DNA of 64,000 nt, taken from contig NZ_LFLZ01000025.1 of the NCBI RefSeq assembly GCF_001189845.1, positions 1 to 64,000 of the forward strand, written 5' to 3'. A program made the position numbers and the translations under genes. The notes beneath the pieces are model-generated. The model had not been told where the DNA came from and made no database searches. It saw only the letters and a program-made list of their open reading frames with translations. Numbering within the stretch: the stretch's first letter is position 1; each line of letters starts with the position of its first letter. Source of the DNA: Bradyrhizobium tropiciagri. Its GTDB lineage: Bacteria > Pseudomonadota > Alphaproteobacteria > Rhizobiales > Xanthobacteraceae. Of the stretch, positions 29,887-38,027 are shown piece by piece.

Positions 29887-31694
29887 GTGGCTTCTCGGAT
29901 CGAAGACTATGGACTGATCGGCGATTGCGAGACCGCGGCGCTGGTCGGCCGCGACGGCTCGATCGACTGGCTGTGCTGGCCGGCGTTCGATTCCGACGCC
30001 TGCTTCGCCGCGCTGCTCGGCACATCGCGGAACGGCCGCTGGCTGCTGGCTCCCGCCGGGGAGATCAAGCGGACCACGCGCCGCTATCGGGACGATACGC
30101 TGATCCTGGAGACCCGGTTCGAGACCGACGGCGGCGTGGTCGATCTGATCGACTTCATGCCGCCGCGCGGCAAGGCGTCCGACGTGGTCCGTCTCGTTCG
30201 CGGTGTCGGCGGCCGCGTCAAGATGCACATGGAGCTGGTGATCCGCTTCGGCCTGGGCGTCGATGTCCCCTGGGTGAAGAAGAACCCGGACGGCGAGGGG
30301 CTGCTGGCGATCAGCGGGCAGGACATGACCGTGCTGCGCACGCCGGTCGAGACCCGCGGCCAGGACCTGACCACGCTCGCCGATTTCGAGATCGGCGAGG
30401 GCGACACCCTGCCGTTCGTCCTGACCTACGGAGCGTCGTTTCAGCCGGTGCCGGAGCCGATCGATCCCGAGGCGGCGCTCAGGGATACCGAGGACTACTG
30501 GACGGAATGGTGCAGCCGTTCGACCTATGACGGCAGCGTGCAACGCGACCTCGTGATGCGCTCGCTGATCACGCTGAAGGCGCTGACCTTCAGGCCGACC
30601 GGCGGCATCGTCGCGGCGCCGACCACCTCATTGCCGGAAAAGCTCGGCGGCGCGCGCAACTGGGACTACCGGTTCTGCTGGCTGCGCGACGCCACCTTCA
30701 CGCTGCTGGCCTTGATGAATTCGGGCTACACCGAGGAGGCGGCGGCCTGGCACAATTGGCTGCTGCGGGCCGCGGCCGGCGCGCCGGCCAACATGCAGAT
30801 CATGTACGGCATCCTGGGCCAGCGGCGCCTGTTGGAATGGGAGGCCGGATGGCTGTCCGGCTATGAAGGGGCGCAGCGGTCCGCGTCGGCAACGCCGCGC
30901 ATGCGCAGCTGCAACTCGACGTCTATGGCGAGTTGATCGACGCCTTCCACCAGTCCCGCATGGCCAGGCTAAAGCTCGACGAGGAGAACTGGTCGCTGGA
31001 ATGCACCGTCGTCAATCATCTCGCCGAGGTCTGGGACCAGCCGGATCACGGCATCTGGGAGCGCCGCGGCGTGCCCCGGCACTATGTGTTCTCCAAGGTG
31101 ATGTGCTGGGTCGCCTTCGACCGTGCCATCAAGAGCGCGGAGCGGTTCGGCTTCAAGGCGCCGCTGGTCAAGTGGCGGGTGCTGCGCGAGGCCATCCATC
31201 GCGACGTCTGCCAACGGGGCTTCGATCCCGGCCTCGACAGCTTCGTCGAGAGCTATGGCTCAAAGCTGCTCGATGCCAGCCTGCTGCTGCTGCCTTCGGT
31301 CGGCTTCCTGCCGCCGGACGATCCGCGCATCCGCGGCACCATCGCGGCGGTCGATCGGCACATGATGCGCGACGGCTTCGTGCTGCGGCACGATCCGCGC
31401 GAGGCGTCCGGTGAGGTCCAGCCGATCGAGGGCGCGTTCCTGGCCTGCAGCCTGTGGCTCGCCGACGCCCATGTGCTGGCAGGAGATATCGACAAGGCGC
31501 AGACCATGTTCGACCGCGTGGTGGCGGTCGCCAACGATCTCGGGCTGCTGGCGGAGGAGTTCGACCCCGGCGCCGGCCGGCAGACCGGCAACTTCCCGCA
31601 GGCGCTGACCCATATCGCGCTGATCAACACCGCGCACAATCTCAGCGCCGCCAGAGCCGACGCCGAGAAGCCCGCGGTGCAGCGGTCGAGCTGA
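29887..31694 (+). pseudogene. GH15 glucoamylase/trehalase-type glycosidase (frameshifted in this sequence)
   Basis: GH15 enzymes release glucose from alpha-glucans or from trehalose. The product starts at GTG 29887 (ASRIEDYGLIGDCETAALVG), after a ggag ribosome site. Typical features are GRDGSIDWLCWPAFDSDACF, GGARNWDYRFCWLRDATFTL and LNSGY-like LMNSGYTEEA. At LEWEAGWLSGYEGAQ the frame is lost near 30876, where one C of a CC pair is missing. It continues one frame off with VRVGNAAHAQLQLDVYGELI and runs through ENWSLECTVVNHLAEVWDQP, DRAIKSAERFG and EEFDPGAGRQTGNFPQALTH to 31694. Joined length is about 602 residues, normal. Whether it acts on glucan or trehalose cannot be told from sequence. It probably shares a transcript with malQ. 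Confidence 0.9.
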
Positions 31695-32030
31695 AGCACG
31701 GGGCCAAAATATCGAAAACAACCCCATGCAAAGGAGCCGGCGGCGGCCGGCGTCCGACACGGCAACTTGACACGTCGGGCAAATCAGGGGTACATTTCCA
31801 ATATTCCGAAATCGTGCAAGCGCCCTGCGTCGCTCGTCTCGACTCCGCAAGCGGGCATTTCCAATATCCAGAGCAAAACGCCAATCTGCCGGCGCGAAGA
31901 TATTGAGAGATTGGGCAGGCCAATCGAATAGCGCGGGTCCCCGCGCATGCCGCGGCGTGGCCTCCGCCTCGATCCCCCGGTGCCGCAGATCGGCGGTCAC
32001 CGGAGGGAACGTCTGAGCGCGGTCAAGACG
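31695..32030. other. Intergenic gap with remnant repeats between GH15 and DedA genes
   Basis: No gene is supported here. The gap lies between two convergent genes. It contains the first copy of a direct repeat (31850-31945) and a related partial piece just before it (ttccaatattccgaaatcg, about 31795-31813). A string gcaacttgacacgtcgggca at 31763-31782 resembles repeats seen widely in rhizobial genomes. Confidence 0.6.
31850..31945 (+). repeat. Dispersed direct repeat, copy 1
   Basis: The segment begins agcgggcatttccaatatcc and continues agagcaaaacgccaatctg, ggcgcgaagatat, gagagattgggc and tcgaatagcgcg. Nearly the same sequence recurs in the same orientation at 35150-35247. Differences are a few substitutions and small indels. 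No coding potential is obvious. Confidence 0.85.
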
Positions 32031-32705
32031 CTAGGTCCTCGGACGACGGTACCGCTGCCGCAATACGGACAAGTTGCGTTCTGCCTCCAGGAGCAGTTGT
32101 TGCTCATGGTGTTTGTAGTAGGTCCACAGGTAGAAGATAGTGATCCCCGCCGCTGCGAGCGTCAGCCAGCCGAGCGGGCCCGTTACGCGACCGAAGCTGT
32201 GGCCCAACAGATACCCGCCGACGCCGAAGACTGCTGCCCAGGTGATCGCGCCCAGTGAGTTGAAGAGCAAGAATCGCCATAGCGGGAAACGATTGGCGCC
32301 GGCGAGCACCGCGGCAAACACGCGGAGCACCGCTATGAAGCGTCCGAGAAAGACGATCTTGCCGCCATGGCGCAGGAAGAGATACTCGCCCAGATCGAGC
32401 TTGCGCTGGTCCAGGCCGATCCAGTTGCCCCATTTAAGCAGCGCCTTGCGCCCGATCGTGCGGCCCACCCAATAGCCGATATTGTCGCCCAGAATCGCGG
32501 CGCCGGCCGCAGTCGCGATGATCCACCGAATATCCAGACCATGATGCGAGCCAGCGTAAATGGACGCCGCGACGAGCGTGGTTTCGCCTGGCAAAGGTAC
32601 GCCGGCACTCTCGAGTAGGATGATCGTGAAGATCGCGATGTATCCATAGGACGCGATGAGTTCGTCAGTCGCATGGTTCAGTAGGGGCAGCAAATCCAGA
32701 GGCAC
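32031..32705 (-). CDS. DedA-family membrane protein
   Basis: DedA/SNARE-associated (VTT domain) proteins are inner-membrane proteins tied to lipid-carrier flipping, envelope integrity and proton-driven transport. Family signatures are ESAGVPLPGETTLVAASIYA near the first membrane region, GDNIGYWVGRTIGRKALLKW, and FLGRFIAVLRVFAAVLAGAN with the conserved Arg. The last helices end in FGVGGYLLGHSFGRVTGPLG. The C-terminus has a short hydrophilic tail (HHEQQLLLEAERNLSVLRQR). The frame is open up to 32813. I give GTG 32705 (PLDLLPLLNHATDELIAS) as start, but a GTG at 32735 or TTG at 32693 are also possible. It converges with the GH15 gene. Confidence 0.88.
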   Translation of the reverse strand: MPLDLLPLLNHATDELIASYGYIAIFTIILLESAGVPLPGETTLVAASIYAGSHHGLDIRWIIATAAGAAILGDNIGYWVGRTIGRKALLKWGNWIGLDQRKLDLGEYLFLRHGGKIVFLGRFIAVLRVFAAVLAGANRFPLWRFLLFNSLGAITWAAVFGVGGYLLGHSFGRVTGPLGWLTLAAAGITIFYLWTYYKHHEQQLLLEAERNLSVLRQRYRRPRT

Positions 32706-32854
32706 TCCTTCGATAACCCGGTAGGATACGAGCACGACGCCGAGGCCGGGCTGCGATCGAGGTCTGTGGCAACATGCCCGCGAGCCATCGGGTTGAACAC
32801 GCAGACCCGCCACTGGCCCGTGGTTGGGTGCAACACCCTCCGCAAAGCCGACCG

Positions 32855-33574
32855 CTAGACCGTAATCAGGGCATATGGCAAGTGATCAGGCTTCTGCACG
32901 TGCACGGCGACATTGTACACGCGCGCTCCGGCCGGGGTGCGCCCCTCATACTTGCCGCGGTGTGCATGGCCATGCACCACCGCGCTCACTCTGAAGCGGT
33001 CAATGGTCTCGGCAAGGCGCGAGCATCCGAGAAACGGATAGATCTCCAGCGGTTCGCCTTCGACCGTTTCGACGATCGGCGCGTAATGCAGGACGACAAC
33101 GGCACGCTGACTGTTCACGGTGCGCATGACATTTTCGAGTCGCATCGCTTCGTTCACTGCTTCAGCAACGAACGTCTTGATCGCGAGTTCTCCGAATGAA
33201 CTGAGCATGCGCGGTCCGAACCCGCCCGCGAAGCCCTTTACTCCCACAAATGCCACACCATTTACTTCGGTCGCCTGCCCGTCCAGCAGGCGTAGGCCCG
33301 CATCGCAAAGAATCTGCTTCACCTCGTCGACATGCCCCGACTCGTAGTCGTGGTTTCCGAGAACGCCGATCACCGGGACGGTGCACGCACGCAGTTCCTC
33401 CGCCAGAACGCGCGCCTGACTCGGAGTTCCGGTATCGGTAAGATCGCCGCAAAGAACCAGTGCCGCGGCGCTCTTTGAGATTTGGCGGAATACTTCGCGA
33501 AGCGAGCCCGGCTGGCCATCCTTCACATGAAGGTCGCCCATGCTCGCGAATGTGAATGATGTGTCATTGGTCAT
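32855..33574 (-). CDS. Metallophosphoesterase (calcineurin-like)
   Basis: The 239-residue protein carries all five metal-binding blocks of the calcineurin-like phosphoesterase fold: FASMGDLHVKDG (D-x-H), LVLCGDLTDTG (GDxxD), GVLGNHDYESG (GNHD), VVLHYAPIVETVEG and VVHGHAHRGKYEG (GHxH). The substrate cannot be deduced; families include cyclic-nucleotide, UDP-sugar and RNA phosphoesterases. No signal peptide is seen, so it acts in the cytoplasm. Its start codon lies inside the end of the upstream nucleotidyltransferase gene (11-base overlap), which points to coupled translation and a shared pathway. Confidence 0.9.
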   Translation of the reverse strand: MTNDTSFTFASMGDLHVKDGQPGSLREVFRQISKSAAALVLCGDLTDTGTPSQARVLAEELRACTVPVIGVLGNHDYESGHVDEVKQILCDAGLRLLDGQATEVNGVAFVGVKGFAGGFGPRMLSSFGELAIKTFVAEAVNEAMRLENVMRTVNSQRAVVVLHYAPIVETVEGEPLEIYPFLGCSRLAETIDRFRVSAVVHGHAHRGKYEGRTPAGARVYNVAVHVQKPDHLPYALITV

Positions 33575-34370
33575 CGTCGCATTTGCCTTTGGCTTCCAAA
33601 AATCCCCACACTTCGACGGCGTTCTGGTAATCGGAGCGCGACAACATTCGACCGCGGCATATCCTGGCTGCTGTTGGCGGAAGTTCGCGCTGCCGATTCA
33701 GTCGTTCGAGAAGTTCGTCGAGCAGCCATGACGGAATGGCATCCCGCTCACTCGGGTAGATCCATCGGAAGATCAGCAGATGAGAGAGCAGCACTTCCCA
33801 ATGAGCATCGAAATAGGCCACGAGGCGTTGCCAATCGATTCGGCTGCTCTGCTTCAATATAATGTTCGCGATATCCGAGCCATCATGGCGAAATCGCTTT
33901 TGGATAAAAGCCTTCGACCAGATGAGCTCGGTGGGATCGATAACCAGTACGCCAAGCCCCAGTATTTGAGCTTCGCGAGCGTGGTGAAACCATCCTTCCT
34001 GGACCGGAACCATGCCATTGCTCGATCCGAAGATGACATCCACGAAATACTCGCCGTAGTAGATCTTTCCGAGCCACTTATCGTCGACGATTGACACTCG
34101 GCGACCACCGCGATTCAGGTGAGCGAGTAGTCGTTGCAGTTCAGCCCTGGTCGTGAAGATGTCCAGGTCCTTCGTCGGAATTCTTGCGCCAGTGTGGGCA
34201 TTAACGGCGTACCCGCCCCCAACCAGGAACGGAAGCTTGGCGTCAAGCAGTTCCGCGAGAATTTCCCTGTAGAACCGCTCCGCCTGCGCTTGACGAACTC
34301 GCCTGTACTCCTTGCTATCCTCCGAAGGCTCCGAAGACCGTCTTGGAATGTAGGGACCTCGGACGCGCAC
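33564..34370 (-). CDS. Nucleotidyltransferase-fold protein
   Basis: The 268-residue product begins at GTG 34370 (RVRGPYIPRRSSEPSEDSKE). Near residues 50-72 it has FLVGGGYAVNAHTG then RIPTKDLDIF, the GG...DxD pattern of the polymerase-beta-like nucleotidyltransferase fold. A third acidic site may be the Asp in YFVDVIFGSSNG. The rest is alpha-helical (IDPTELIWSKAFIQKRFRHD, HWEVLLSHLLIFRWIYPSER). Related proteins include antitoxin/toxin-type and tRNA-modifying nucleotidyltransferases, but I cannot assign a function. The gene is more AT-rich than the surrounding metabolic genes. It overlaps the metallophosphoesterase gene by 11 bases. Confidence 0.8.
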   Translation of the reverse strand: MRVRGPYIPRRSSEPSEDSKEYRRVRQAQAERFYREILAELLDAKLPFLVGGGYAVNAHTGARIPTKDLDIFTTRAELQRLLAHLNRGGRRVSIVDDKWLGKIYYGEYFVDVIFGSSNGMVPVQEGWFHHAREAQILGLGVLVIDPTELIWSKAFIQKRFRHDGSDIANIILKQSSRIDWQRLVAYFDAHWEVLLSHLLIFRWIYPSERDAIPSWLLDELLERLNRQRELPPTAARICRGRMLSRSDYQNAVEVWGFLEAKGKCDDDQ

Positions 34371-34763
34371 GATCTCTTTTCCAGTCTTTTGGCCGACTAC
34401 TCATCAATTAATGCCAAGAATAATTGATGCCAAGAATGGAAGTTCCTTCCGGGCGAGGCGCCCAGAGTTCCCGTCCACCGCCCCTTGGCACTCACACTCT
34501 CGCCACGTCGACCTGAATCCTGACCGGAATGGAAACGTTCTCTGCGGCTTATGGGGATGCCTCCGAAATACTCAGCCTGATTTTTGGCTTCGTTAGCGCG
34601 AGCGAATGAAGCCACTCAACCGGTTCGCCGGCATGCTGGAGGCTGATCTTGAGCGACGCGAGAAGGCCGCGCTACAGGTTCCGGCCGCCGCGGTGCGGTT
34701 CAGGCTCAGTTCATGCTGCCATCCTTAGCCTGCGGATGGGGCGATGGCAGAACGAGGTCGGTG
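34371..34763. other. Divergent intergenic region
   Basis: Nothing firmly identified. It separates the leftward nucleotidyltransferase pair from the rightward NTF2-like gene. An AT-rich stretch (ctcatcaattaatgccaaga, near 34400) may hold the leftward promoter. A 40-codon frame at 34606-34728 starts MKPLNRFAGMLEADLERREK but has no supporting homology that I recognise. Confidence 0.5.
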
Positions 34764-35132
34764 ATGTCGAACACATCAGAGGTTTTCGATGCTGTAGCGA
34801 TCGTAGTCGATTGGCTGGACGCTTGCAGACGGGTGCGCCTGCCGGACCTGCTCGAACTGTACGATGACGATGCCACGGTGGACTGCGGCGAAGGCGGCCG
34901 GTTCGAAGGACGGTGTGCGTTGCGCGCATACTGGACGCTGAAGCTGCTCGATCAGGGCCCCGGCGCCTTCGAGATCAAGGCAGTCGTGCCGGAAACGAGC
35001 GGCGTTTGTCTCGAGTACCGCGCTTGCGGTGGGCAGACCTTTCGGATGCGCTTCCGTTTCAACTCGGCGGGAAAGATCGCTCAAACGACCTGCGACCCGC
35101 TGGTCGGCAAAGGTGATGCGTTGGCTGCCTGA
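34764..35132 (+). CDS. SnoaL/NTF2-like domain protein (122 aa)
   Basis: The product starts MSNTSEVFDAVAIVVDWLDA and shows the SnoaL/NTF2-like pattern: an N-terminal helix pair, LLELYDDDATVDCGEGGRFE, CALRAYWTLKLL, then alternating beta strands (FEIKAVVPETSGVCLEYRA, FRMRFRFNSAGKIAQTTCD). Such proteins bind small ligands or act as small cone-fold enzymes; no specific activity can be assigned. I chose the ATG at 34764 over an upstream ATG at 34713 because it starts the conserved fold and follows a gaggtcggtg sequence. The gene stands alone. Confidence 0.75.
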   Translation: MSNTSEVFDAVAIVVDWLDACRRVRLPDLLELYDDDATVDCGEGGRFEGRCALRAYWTLKLLDQGPGAFEIKAVVPETSGVCLEYRACGGQTFRMRFRFNSAGKIAQTTCDPLVGKGDALAA

Positions 35133-35447
35133 CGCAGCGATCCGCTGCCAAGCGGGCATTTCCAATATCCAGAGCAAAACGCCAATCTGTCGGCGCGAAG
35201 ATATCGAGAGATTGGGCCAAGGCCTATCGAATAGCGCGCGTCCCCGAATAACCGCTATTGGCCGATCGTGACATGTTGCGCCGCCACACGACTTCGGTCG
35301 CAAGGGGGAGCATAGCGGAAGTCGACGGGTAATTCGCGATTGCGGAGCGCGACGCTGGTGACCCCAACGGAGACATTCCGGCCCTAGCGTTTGTTGCTAT
35401 AATTAGGCACCAACGGCAGTGCAGCATCTGGATTTCGGAGGCTCCCA
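35133..35447. other. Intergenic region with repeat copy 2
   Basis: No gene is seen. The first 115 bases hold the second copy of the direct repeat. The last part contains a short AT-rich run (gctataattaggcacc, near 35397) that could be a promoter, and the strong ribosome site for the downstream kinase. Confidence 0.55.
35150..35247 (+). repeat. Dispersed direct repeat, copy 2
   Basis: It begins agcgggcatttccaatatcc and continues through gccaatctgtcggcgcgaag, gagagattgggccaagg and tcgaatagcgcgcgtcccc. It matches the copy at 31850-31945 in the same orientation with minor differences. The two copies flank the DedA to NTF2-like gene group (about 3.3 kb apart). Confidence 0.85.
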
Positions 35448-36457
35448 TTGGCGCCTAAAAGCGAGTCAGGACTTCAACGCAAGCCTTTCGTCAGCGAGCC
35501 GGCTCTAGAACGTGCCGAGCGCTTGGCCAATCTGCTGGCCTCCATAGTTGAATCCAGCGATGATGCGATTGTTAGCAAGAATCTAGATGGCATTATTACA
35601 AGCTGGAACAAGGCGGCTGAGCGCATCTTCGGCTACTCAGCCTCCGAGGCAATCGGTCAGCCCATTACGCTTGTCATCCCTCAAGACCGGCAAAGCGAGG
35701 AAATTGCGATTCTAACGCGCATCAGACGCGGTGAGCGCATCGACCATTTTGAGACTGTGCGGCAACGTAAAGATGGCAGCTTAATCAACATCTCGCTGAC
35801 CGTTTCTCCTGTCAAAGATGCCAACGGCATAATTGTTGGCGCATCAAAGATCGCGAGAGATATCACCGAGCAGAACGAACTCAGGAACAGATTAGCGTTC
35901 TGGCTCGCGAGGCGGAGCACCGAACCAAGAACATCCTCTCGAACGTACAGGCAATCATCAATCTTTCTCAATCCGACACGTCCGAGAGCCTCAAGGAAGT
36001 AATCAGCGGGCGCATCCAAGCGATGGCAAATGTTCACTCGCTGTTTGTTGAAACACGATGGATAGGGGCCGAAGTCTCGGCGATCGCCAAGCAGGAGCTG
36101 GCCCCTTATCTCCAAGAGGGCCACGACAACCGCGTCAGGGTTCAGGGTCTGCAAACAGTGTTAGAACCCGCCGCTGCGCAGGCGATTGCTGTGGCCTTGC
36201 ATGAATTAGCAACCAATGCTTCCAAGTATGGAGCGCTATCTAACGCGAAAGGCCGGATTGGATTGGCGTGGTCGCACAGCGAGGATAGAAAGCTAGTGCT
36301 CCGCTGGACCGAATTGGGCGGTCCGAAGGTAAATGCGCCCGAACGCAAGGGCTTTGGTAGCCGCCTCATCGAAGGAACTATCAGGCAACTTGGCGGCGAG
36401 GTGCTCTTCGACTGGCGCGCGGAAGGGCTTGTGTGCGAAATCGCCCTTCCGACGTAA
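35448..36457 (+). pseudogene. PAS-domain HWE-type sensor histidine kinase (frameshifted in this sequence)
   Basis: The protein starts at TTG 35448, supported by a strong ribosome site (ggagg at about 35437). An N-terminal PAS domain (about 25-145) shows IVESSDDAIVSKNLDGIITS, WNKAAERIFGYSASEAIGQP and KIARDITEQNELR. The kinase part is of the HWE/HisKA_2 kind, with EAEHRTKNILSNVQAIINLS, VALHELATNASKYGALS and GFGSRLIEGTIRQLGGEV. The phospho-acceptor His would be in EHRTKN. Near 35887 one base is missing and the reading frame changes, so the joined 336-residue protein is split. No membrane segment is seen, so it is probably a cytoplasmic sensor. HWE kinases often serve light or stress responses; the signal here is unknown. 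Confidence 0.87.
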
Positions 36458-36506
36458 AATCTCGCAACTTGGCTTTGCTGCCCTCACTCGGCAACTTCGG
36501 CTCCTG

Positions 36507-36597
36507 GGCCCATACCGACGAAATCCGGCGCTCCTCCGCCTGTCGGCTGCCAAGGGTAAACCGGACCTCACCGAGCATCGGCAAGACGCGACTGACC
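36507..36597 (+). repeat. Dispersed repeat B, copy 1
   Basis: The segment reads ggcccataccgacgaaatcc, ggcgctcctccgcctgtcgg, ctgccaagggtaaaccggac, ctcaccgagcatcggcaaga and ends cgcgactgacc. It recurs in the same orientation at 37351-37446 with a few differences. It lies just downstream of the HWE kinase. On the minus strand it could encode a short Arg-rich fragment, but I see no sign of a real gene. Confidence 0.85.
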
Positions 36598-36647
36598 CCG
36601 GATCAGACATCAGCTAGGCCAATGAGGTTCGATCACGGTCGTGCCTG

Positions 36648-36986
36648 TCAGGCCAACTGAACGGGCCCGTGGTCATCGCAATGATCGCCATGCGGATGGT
36701 GCAGCCGACCGTCCACGAGATAGTCGACATGATCGCCATGCGGCACCTGTTCATGTCCGCAATTTGGACCGTGTACGTGTGAACAGTGGACTTGAGGCGT
36801 GCACTTCACGGGATTTGCTGTGCTGACCGGAATGACATGTTCGTCCACGTGATCCCCGTGCATGTGATGGAGATGGCCGTCGTGAAGATAATCCACGTGG
36901 CCGTCATGACGGATCCCGGTGTGCCCGCAGTTGGGGCCATGCTTGTGGGGATGATTGGCATGATGCTTCTCGGTGCAGGTTTCCAT
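36648..36986 (-). CDS. His-rich duplicated metal-binding protein (112 aa)
   Basis: About 26 of 112 residues are His and many others are Asp or Cys. The protein is an internal tandem duplication. The first half has HGPNCGHTGIRHDGHVDYLH then DGHLHHMHGDHVDEH; the second half has HGPNCGHEQVPHGDHVDYLV then DGRLHHPHGDHCDDH. The shared unit HGPNCGH...HxDHVDYL...LHHxHGDH suggests two equivalent sites for zinc, nickel or another transition metal. No signal peptide is seen. The start METCTEKHHANH is preceded by aaaggacatag. No metal transporter gene is adjacent. Function in metal storage or buffering is inference from composition. Confidence 0.85.
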   Translation of the reverse strand: METCTEKHHANHPHKHGPNCGHTGIRHDGHVDYLHDGHLHHMHGDHVDEHVIPVSTANPVKCTPQVHCSHVHGPNCGHEQVPHGDHVDYLVDGRLHHPHGDHCDDHGPVQLA

Positions 36987-37471
36987 CACTATGTCCTTTC
37001 TTCGCTCAGGAACCAGCTAGGGCCTCACTGCTTCTCCTGTAGGCTCCTCGATCGGCGCACTGCAAAAATCCAGAAATGTGCTTCGCCGCCTGCCGGAGTA
37101 TGGCTCCGCCTCTCGTGTTTGGAGACGAAGCTGGGCCCGACCGCCAAGCGCCCGGAACATTGGTGAAGCGCCATTTCGGCCCCAATACGCTCCGTAGCTT
37201 CGGCCCTGCACGAATTGGAAATGCTTTTTGCAGGCGCCTGGTTCCTCTCCCGGATTAATCACCCTTCACATTTGAAGGACGAATTTGGCTGCGCACGACA
37301 CCTATGGCGGTTTCTGCATCAGTGGCTGGCTTGTCCCAATGTCCCAGTTTGGCCCATACCGACGAATTCCGGCGCTCCTCCGCCTGTCGGCTGCCGAGGG
37401 TAGGCCGGACCTCACCGAGCATCGGCAAGATCGACGCGACTGACCCAAAAGCGGAATCGAGCGGCGTTTGC
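36987..37471. other. Intergenic region with repeat B copy 2
   Basis: No gene is supported. A minus-strand frame at 37017-37262 exists but is Arg-rich with no recognisable features. The last part holds repeat B copy 2. The rest is unassigned sequence of average composition. Confidence 0.5.
37351..37446 (+). repeat. Dispersed repeat B, copy 2
   Basis: It reads ggcccataccgacgaattcc, ggcgctcctccgcctgtcgg, ctgccgagggtaggccggac, ctcaccgagcatcggcaaga and ends tcgacgcgactgaccc. It matches the copy at 36507-36597 in the same orientation. The pair brackets the His-rich gene. Confidence 0.85.
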
Positions 37472-37945
37472 TTAGCGGCCCAAGAGTTTCGCTGTCAGCA
37501 TACTGAGCCAGATGATGCAGAGAAAGCCAGAGACACTGGCCGAATAAACGATCATCTGTCGATCCTCTCGCGTCCCAAACGGGAGGCAGGCGAGACTTCC
37601 AAGACAGACGAGGCCGAAGAACGTGCTTAGCGCGGACTGGGCCTTGACCGACATCGCCTTCGACTGCTGCCGGTGCATGCTGACCAAAGTCATGCGCTCG
37701 GCAGCGAGTGGAAGTGTTGCGATGAGAGGCCGTATCATCAAATACTCGACGAAGTGTGAGAGCGCGATGTAGGCGAGCAAGCTAGCCATCGTGACTTCGA
37801 GGAGAGAGTAGCCATTTGCGTGATGCGGTAACCAGACGATGGCGACAACCATCGGGACTGCCAGGGGCAGGCGGAGGTAACGGCTCAGCCTGATGCGGTT
37901 AACGGTGCAATTTTCGTTCGGAATGACCTGACCCGGTAGCGTCAA
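37472..37945 (-). CDS. Predicted small integral membrane protein
   Basis: The frame encodes about four hydrophobic segments: LRLPLAVPMVVAIVWL, LLEVTMASLLAYIALSHFVE, ALSTFFGLVCLGSLACLPFG and IVYSASVSGFLCIIWLSMLT. A basic loop (RMTLVSMHRQQSKAMSVKAQ) lies between them. I recognise no family. The frame is open up to 38086, inside the cyclase gene; a TTG at 37945 or the ATG at 37852 are the more plausible starts, and both are weak. It follows the cyclase gene in the same direction. Confidence 0.5.
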   Translation of the reverse strand: MTLPGQVIPNENCTVNRIRLSRYLRLPLAVPMVVAIVWLPHHANGYSLLEVTMASLLAYIALSHFVEYLMIRPLIATLPLAAERMTLVSMHRQQSKAMSVKAQSALSTFFGLVCLGSLACLPFGTREDRQMIVYSASVSGFLCIIWLSMLTAKLLGR

Positions 37946-38027
37946 GCCGGTTGCAATGTCCGCTGTCCGGCGAACCGGAAATGGTGCCGCGGAGGTGTCA
38001 GATCTCCCTTTGACCCATTTGAGACAA

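Noticed and set aside
34606..34728. 40-codon plus-strand frame starting MKPLNRFAGMLEADLERREK
   Set aside because: No ribosome site that I can see and no recognised homology. Kept only as a note in the intergenic entry.
37017..37262. 81-residue minus-strand frame
   Set aside because: No family features or ribosome site; composition is not protein-like, and it sits in repeat-bearing intergenic DNA.
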